A stretch of DNA of 64,000 nucleotides. Source: Puccinia triticina. Lineage: Eukaryota > Basidiomycota > Pucciniomycetes > Pucciniales > Pucciniaceae. A program made the translations under genes and the position numbers. The notes under the pieces are model-generated. The model was not told where the DNA came from and did not search any database. It was given only the letters and a program-made list of their open reading frames with translations. Below, in pieces: positions 57,879 through 64,000 of this stretch. The stretch spans positions 3,720,001 through 3,784,000 of the forward strand of contig NC_070564.1 of NCBI RefSeq assembly GCF_026914185.1. The letters run 5' to 3'. Within the stretch, counting starts at the first letter, position 1, and each line of letters opens with the position of its first letter.

Positions 57879-60153
57879 CTAAACGTCTTCATAGAAACTT
57901 GGGTCCAAACCGGCCTTAGCCCGATCTAGTTATTCGATGCCCAATCGCGACGTTCAGAGTTTGCAAACAGAAAGACAGCAGGAAAATAATTTTAGCTTTG
58001 TTCCCTTAATGCTGGGAGATATGACAGATGAAGTCGCAAGTTACACGATGCAGTTGAAAAAGGGCAAAAATGATAGACTGACCTTCGACATTAAACGGGG
58101 GTTTCAATTTCCCAAAAAAATGTGTTTTCACCTTGACCAAAGAAGATACATTCTGATCAGAAACACCGAGCTATTTGGTTTTTTATTTTTTGGCTAGGGC
58201 GAGGAAGGAAGTGACTACGCTTACTTCGTTCCGGAAGACTGTAACCGGTGCAGTCTTGGGTACAGAATTGTTACAGATGTAACAGAGCCAGCGATGACCT
58301 GGGGAAGATAAAAAAAAACAAGGGCTTGAATCGGGCCGGTGTGTTAGACAGATGCTTTCGGGACTCACCAGCTGCCACGTGGGTCACTTCATCAGCGTGT
58401 ATGATTTCCAACGATCGAGCGGTCTCCAACTGCAATGACACTTGGTCAACGGTAATGAAGGGAAAAACAAGATGTTCTCGATAACCAACTTACATCTCCT
58501 GCGTCCCGAACCCTCTTGATTTGTGTGGGGTTGACATCCAAACCACGCGCTCTGCGCATTACCAAACTATGAACAAAATCGTATATAATGTATGCTTACT
58601 GGTTTTCAGACCTACTCATGTACAAGCTGTCATTGGGAATCATATAGTTACGGGTTTTCGTGATCAGGTCAAGAACATCACTTTCATGAGCGAAGGGGAA
58701 CAGGAAAACTCACGTGAATGATGCAGATTCTCGATATCAGAGAGTGTGACGTGTCGCGTGCGGATTGCCACAGACCTTCGAACAAATCCTACAGCTTGAG
58801 CCACTGTGCCAAACTGTTACAATATTTCATAAATTTATACAGACTTACCATCGTGAATCGGCAGTTCTCCCCAATCGCTACCTAACCTCCTTAGGGCTTC
58901 CCTCAGCAAGGTAAAATGTTTTGCTTCATCTTCTGCGACCTGAGATGAAGTAGATTTTCACATCAGCCAATGAACGTGCAGAATGGAGCAATGGACCAAA
59001 TTTGATCGGGTAGTATGTACTCAACTTTGCCAAAGTCAGTGAAAAATGCCCTCGGCAATGCCTTTCCGTTTGTTTTTTCCTGAGCAAACCGGGTAATGAT
59101 ATCCCAAGCCAGGTCGATGGCCCACAACTCGATATTTGCCAAAGCGTGGAGGAGTTTGATTCGATTAGCCAGGCTGCCTCCCTTGCCCCTTTTCAAGACA
59201 TCGCCAGGCCGGACCATTTGGACCGCTTCACGACAAGGTGTTTCAGGAGGGAGTGCGAATTGCTCGGGGGTGGCTGAGAGAGGCAAGATTGGGATGTCTC
59301 CCTTGCGGAATAATCCAACGGCATGCCGCGTGAGGTTGACTTTCAAATCCGGATTCGCAGTTCGTAGGATCAGAGCGCCCCATTCTACTAACGATTCCGG
59401 CCGAGGTCGCTCGAGTGACTGGATGGAGCTCTCTAGCTTTTCAGCATCGAGACTAGGTATCGCGAATCCTGATTGGCGATAAGGTTTAGGCAGACGGAGT
59501 GAGTAATAAGTATTGCTAGAACAATTGTTCTATGGGATTCAAGACCTTAAAATTTGCTCGTTGGCATATGGAGACGAACGTTGGGAGACGGGTCGTACTG
59601 AAATGAGCGTCCAATCGGTGGCTCCGGTTGGATGTTCGATATAAAGGTTGCCCTCTTTCACCGCTGTTGGTAGGACACATGCCGTCAAGCCCGAAGAAGA
59701 TTCTCCTGTTCGCAAGTTGAAATCATAACTGATCGTAAGAATCCCATATCGAGTCGTATTCGACGGCGTTTTTAAGCATTTCAGAAATTGAGTCTAGACA
59801 CCCGAGCTCTTGAGATGGTTATGATGAGGACCCAACTTGTGCCAAGGACAGATCGCAATCACACCGTCATCTTCGATTTCGATTTCAGCTTCAGCCATCG
59901 AGGCACCCAGATGAGGGCATTCTTCTTCCATGGCATGCCATTCGCGAGTGTGAGAGGCCAGGGCGACTGAGTCTGGTGATCTTGTCGCCAGCGCCGTGTC
60001 GGCATCCACGTCGGATCCGATCGGCGTAGGGTGCTCTTTATCGACCCCGTAAATTACGATCGAATGGTATTTCGATTCCAAGGAGATGGAGCGCAAGGAC
60101 ACGATGAATCGGGAGTGTGCGTTCAGCTCATCGAGCTTCCCGATTAAGATCAT
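57879..60153 (-). CDS. Rieske [2Fe-2S] protein fused to a DUF455 (ferritin-like) domain
   Basis: The N-terminal part from 60153 (MILIGKLDELNAHSRF) carries a Rieske site: CPHLGA, then 16 residues later CPWH, with the second exon (from 59728) continuing YDFNLRTGESSSGLTAC. The following exons encode a DUF455 domain: GKGGSLANRIKLLHALANIELWAIDLAWDI, VAEDEAKHFTLLREAL, ARGLDVNPTQIKRVRDAGD, IIHADEVTHVAAG, HRWLCYIC and the end DRAKAGLDPSFYEDV at TAG 57879. E and H residues in ELWAIDLA, EDEAKH and DEVTHV suggest a di-iron site. The electron-transfer domain plus ferritin-like fold implies an oxidoreductase; the substrate is unknown. Introns are short and GT-AG, but the junction near 59560-59480 could not be resolved in frame. 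The start is the first Met after a non-conserved stretch. Confidence 0.8.
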
Positions 60154-61970
60154 CGTGAGTGTCGGGTGGTTGAGGATACTGGACTCTGGTGATTCAACGC
60201 CGGCGGCCCGAACAACACAAGTCCCTTCGGAGTCCGTGCTCGCGGCACGACCTTCAAGCCTTTCCTCCGGAGACTTAAGTTCTCGGCCGCCCGTTGCTGC
60301 CACCCGAACTTAAAAGTCCCTTCCTGTCGAGCACCCTCTCGCTTGCGGGAGAGACTTGTACCTCACACCGGTGGCGGAATCATGTGAGTAGATTGGATGG
60401 TTCAGGTAAGTTGAAGGATAACTGGAAAGCAAAGGAAGAAGAGATGAAAGAATATCAGTCAAAGGCCCCAATCATTATGTTTGGCAATTTGGAATACAAA
60501 AAAAAATGATGGGCTTGGTAACAGTTGAGTGACTGTCCTCTTGCAAGAAGGGCTCTTGTATTTATACCTTGAAGAAAAGTGCCAATGTAGTTTGAAGAAG
60601 TCTTATTTAATTGCAAAAACTTAAAAACCAGTAGTAGTAAAACTAACAAAAACAAAAGTTAATAAAAATATTTAAACAATAAGAAAGTAATCAGTTGGTG
60701 AGTATTTTACCTTTTGAGTTAGTTTTTGTGAATAAACAGAATGTTGAGAATGGTGATGATATTGAGATACATTACAAGAAACTAAAAGATGGAGAAGCAT
60801 GAAGTTGATGACTTGAGAATCAGGAAACAACAGTGAAACACATACCTCTCCTCCCCCTGAGTGAGTATCCCCTGATGACTTTGCAATTCTTGATGGCTTG
60901 ACAGAGTTGAATCTACCTTGATTTGGTGCCAGTGTTGAGACGTTGATTTGGAGTGATGTTCTTGGTACCTGAGTTTGATCTTGATGGTTCTGAGTTTTTC
61001 CGCTGAGGAACTGACTTAGAGAGAATTCTGGAAGTTGATTTGAGCGCGGCTCAGCATGTGAAATGTAATAGACATTTCATCCAACAGCTGAATTCTTTTT
61101 AGCAATTTTTAAACCTTACAATGGACCTTGAGTGCCCTCTGGCTAGCTCGAAGAAAAACTATACATGCATGTGAGTGAGTAAGACATGTTCTTTTTCTAC
61201 ATGCATAAAGGTCATAAATTTACCTCCAAACTTTTGGGTGACTTTGATAAGCAAGGTGTCACAGTTTTTATTCAATCACCATTTCCAGTTCCCCACCAGA
61301 TGTTTATGTAGATTTACCCCCTTCACCCCTGGTTATAACCAAATGGTAGGGACCTATACATAAGAGTTCATTATGTTAAGCAGAAAGAAATTGATTAAAT
61401 TCAAGAAAAATAAGGAAAATTGGGAATGGAAATTTGGTAGGTTGGCTGGCTGGCTGCCCCTTATAATAAATTTGTAAAGTTGACCTGATCCAATAAACTG
61501 GCAACTGAAACGGGGCGGGTTCTGGAAGCCTGCCAGTAAGGATAGTCATTTGGTACCCGCGGCGGGTACCTAGTACCGCTTGGCAGGTACCCCTTGCACC
61601 CGCGCAGCGGTGCCGGGTGCGGTACTAAGTAATTGGTTTTGGTGGGAAAGCGGTGCAGTACCCAGGTACTGCCTACAAGTACCTCCCACCCCCCAGGGGG
61701 ATCCAGGGCCTTGACCCGGTAGATCCAGCTCGGCGAGGCAGGTCTGCCAGCAAGCTGGACAGATTCAGCTTGCTGGGAGAAAACCTCTTGGCAATCTAGA
61801 TACACATGTATCCAGATCAGTGAGGGTACTCCTCTCCAGCTCACTGGGAGGATCTCCCTTGCCAAGCTGGATCATGTGAATCCAGCTCTGCGGGAGGACT
61901 GATCCCTCTCAACACCTCCCAGGAGCACCAAGGGACCTCCCAATAAGATGAATCACCTCGGCAAGCTGGA
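60154..61970. other. upstream and repeat-derived stretch, no gene
   Basis: Two adjacent fold-backs (60219 to about 60276 and 60314-60357) begin AAGTCCCTT and lie just upstream of the Rieske-DUF455 gene. A palindrome-rich block (61552-61690) is built from GGTACCCGC/GCGGGTACC words. The remainder is AT-rich. Confidence 0.45.
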
Positions 61971-61973
61971 TAC

Positions 61974-62447
61974 ATACAGCCATTCCAAAAAAGCTTGGCT
62001 TTGTTGGAAGGAATTTCCACCCAAACTTTGTATTGTATTTGCCAATAATCACTGGCAAGGTTGGACATATGTATATTCATGCCCACCTCATTCTTATATG
62101 CAGGGTGCATATACAGCAGCCAGATGCCCTCAATCATCTTGTTCCTTTCATCCTTTCCTAATTCTGATTTTAGAATTGAGAGATTTGGCTGATTCTACCC
62201 TGGATAGCATTCTGATCATGGTCACAAGGTTGGAAGGTGCTGGTCCCAGCGGCCGGCGTGTTTTTTTTTTCACTACCAAACGGCTTGATTGGTGGGATCC
62301 TGCAAGCAACTGCGCTTGCAGGTCAGGATATCATGTGTCCAACCTTGATGTTGGATGCACATACATTGGCAAATCCAGAATGAATTTCCAGCGGAAATTC
62401 CTTCCAAAGAAGCCAAGCTTTTTCAGAATGGCTGTATGTATCCAGCT
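61974..62447. mobile_element. inverted-repeat element, ends AGCTGGATACATACAGCC
   Basis: Arms of about 110 bp (61974-62085 and 62335-62447) are inverted copies with minor differences. They include AGCTTGGCTT...GGAAGGAATTTCC and the CATATG/TTGGCAA block. Flanking AGCTGGAT/ATCCAGCT words recur several times outside (61725-61890, 62440-62480). No target duplication is clear. Confidence 0.65.
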
Positions 62448-63109
62448 CGGCGAGGGAGGCAACCTGGCAAGCTGGACGCATATCTAGCTCTCTGGGTGGA
62501 CTAAACTCTTGGACCGGAGGCATTCCTATGGTGAAAGAGGTGTACATGCCTCCAACCAGTCAGATCAATTCCTCTGGTCAGAGGTGTGTAATCCTCTTCA
62601 ACCAAAGGGATTCCTCCGGTTGAAGAGGAGGATGCCCTCCCAGCAAGAACTGGATTGCTTGCCATGATGAGTCCCCCCTGGCAAACACCAGCTTTGAGTT
62701 TGACCAAATTGTGATCGGTAGATTGACTCACACTCTTGTTCCCAGAAGCTGCAATCATCAAACCCTGGAAAGTAGAATCACCCAAGAGACCAATCAAGGG
62801 AAGTGCACAGTCCACAGGTCTCAAGAGCCATTGAACCCAAACTGACCCCTTGATGTATAAAGATCAAAGATACAGCTCATTGGACTTAGGCTGATGTCAC
62901 CTGTAGTCTAGTGACAGTTTATTTTTCCTGGTGAATTATATCTCATGTTATGATGGCACAATATTGCTAATACTTTCAGGTATTTGTTTTTATGCATAAT
63001 CCTCTGTTTTCTCAAATTTTATCCATGTGTTATATACATGGGAAAAAGAAGTTATGAAAATTTCTGGATAATCAACATAGGGGCTTAAAAGCCCCCACCA
63101 CCTCATATA
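62448..63109. other. non-coding repeat-derived stretch
   Basis: A palindromic block CCTCTTCAACC...GGTTGAAGAGG (62585-62625) is present, and an AATATTGTGCCATC-type segment inverted relative to the copies at 42.3-42.5 kb (about 62930-63000). No gene is seen. Confidence 0.4.
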
Positions 63110-63507
63110 ATTTGGTTCATGGGTTACTGCCTAGCAGCTGACCATTTGACCCAATAGTAATTTAATTTTTGGTGTAAAATTCTGGGGCCCTTTGGAGCAC
63201 CGTGGCGAATTTCTGGCTGATCTCCTTTGCAGTGAATCTGCCAAATTATAACCACAGTGCAGAGCCCATTAATGGGGTGTGCTGATGCCGCGCAGCTCAA
63301 CATGGGCCCTTGAGAGGTATTTCTGCCCGCTGTAAAATTCTGGTGCGCTTTGGGCGCCCCAGTGAGAAATTATCATTTTTTTTTTTATATTTTTGTAATT
63401 CTTGGTATAATTACATTTTCGACTCCCATTCTATGCGGTGGAATTACATTCTGACTCCCAAAAAATGTGGTTTGAGAGTCAGAATGTAATTCTTGGGAGT
63501 CAATAGT
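63110..63507. repeat. terminal repeat of the GGGAGTC family, right-type end
   Basis: Order as in 28.5-28.8 kb: a CTGATGCCGCGCAGCTCAAC block, TTTCTGCCCGCTGTAAAATT, then GACTCCCATTCTATGCGG and GGGAGTCAATAGTTAACCCC at 63507. Its left partner was not identified. Confidence 0.65.
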
Positions 63508-64000
63508 TAACCCCCTATTTTATTTGCAATAAAAATGTGATCAAATATTTACAAAGGGGTGTTGAAAATATTTTTCCCAATGTTCCTCATAATATTTGCA
63601 AAAAACAGCAGACTATTTTCAGACCCTACCTGAAAACCTTTAGTGCACCCGTGGTGTAGGTGTTGTTTTGGACCACTGAGATTATGTAGAAATAAAATCT
63701 GATTCTAATGGTGCCGGCGGCTGTAAAGAAATCCAATGGGTAGAGGGTGATATGGGGGTTAGAAGGAATTTTTCAACATTTGACTGAAATGTTGGACATT
63801 AGGCAAGGAATGTTGTTACTTCCTCCTTTTAATTCAGTTGTTCAGTGACTAAGTATGTAACTAATTTATCTCTAGTACATTAGCTACCTAGGGTGGTCCG
63901 GGAACTATCCATATAGCTCCCCAAGCCATCCAAGTGTGGGATAAAGGTGGCTTGCTCCCTTTCTCCCCCTTCGCCGTTTTACGGCGGTCACTGAAATTAG
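63508..64000. other. no recognisable feature
   Basis: AT-rich sequence to the window edge. No gene or transposon end is supported. Confidence 0.4.

Overview
This window looks like repeat-rich DNA from a rust fungus (Pucciniales, most likely Puccinia). That identification is an inference. It rests on many short introns, a DUF6589-type gene next to a RecQ-like helicase, a rust-style hAT transposase, and very dense DNA-transposon nesting. No rRNA gene, CRISPR array or bacterial-type operon is visible. Exon boundaries come from splice consensus and reading frame only; no transcripts were available.

Layout. (1) 1-10.9 kb: the 5' part of an unidentified membrane-type gene runs off the left edge (minus strand). 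A 3.26-kb hAT-like non-autonomous element (777-4034, perfect 8-bp target duplication) holds a nested 1.63-kb element with fold-back tandem repeats. Two tandem copies of a small secreted-protein gene follow (about 6.9-7.2 kb and 8.98-9.37 kb). The first copy is frameshifted, and its unit is split by a deleted hAT element. (2) 10.9-28.8 kb: a probable giant terminal-inverted-repeat element of about 18 kb with an 8-of-9-bp target duplication. It holds a decayed Helitron helicase, a DUF6589 gene and a RecQ-like helicase tail to tail (each with exactly one in-frame stop), a GH76 mannanase fragment, minisatellite subtermini and a solo LTR with a perfect 5-bp duplication. (3) 28.8-44 kb: more termini of the same family, enclosing a 10.3-kb mariner-type element. 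That element has a DD34D transposase and a second gene that starts in the opposite repeat arm. The second gene is split by a 3.97-kb hAT element carrying a nearly complete transposase and by a 507-bp hAT-like MITE. (4) 40.3-48.8 kb: two palindromic satellite arrays sharing a CCGGTCATCAAGAGG core, a transmembrane-like minisatellite, and a 4.0-kb hAT-like element (8-bp duplication TACATAGA). (5) 49.4-60.2 kb: a gene-rich island with a single-pass membrane protein, an AMP-binding-enzyme relative lacking its P-loop, an AGC-type kinase with an altered HRD motif, and a Rieske-DUF455 fusion. (6) 60.2-64 kb: repeats only.

The most interesting candidate system is the DUF6589 plus RecQ pair inside the 18-kb inverted-repeat element. 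No known transposase was recognised there apart from the inserted Helitron, so DUF6589 is a candidate novel transposase or recombinase assisted by the helicase. The second most interesting is the two-gene mariner-type element whose two genes begin in opposite arms of its inverted repeat and share a homologous early exon.
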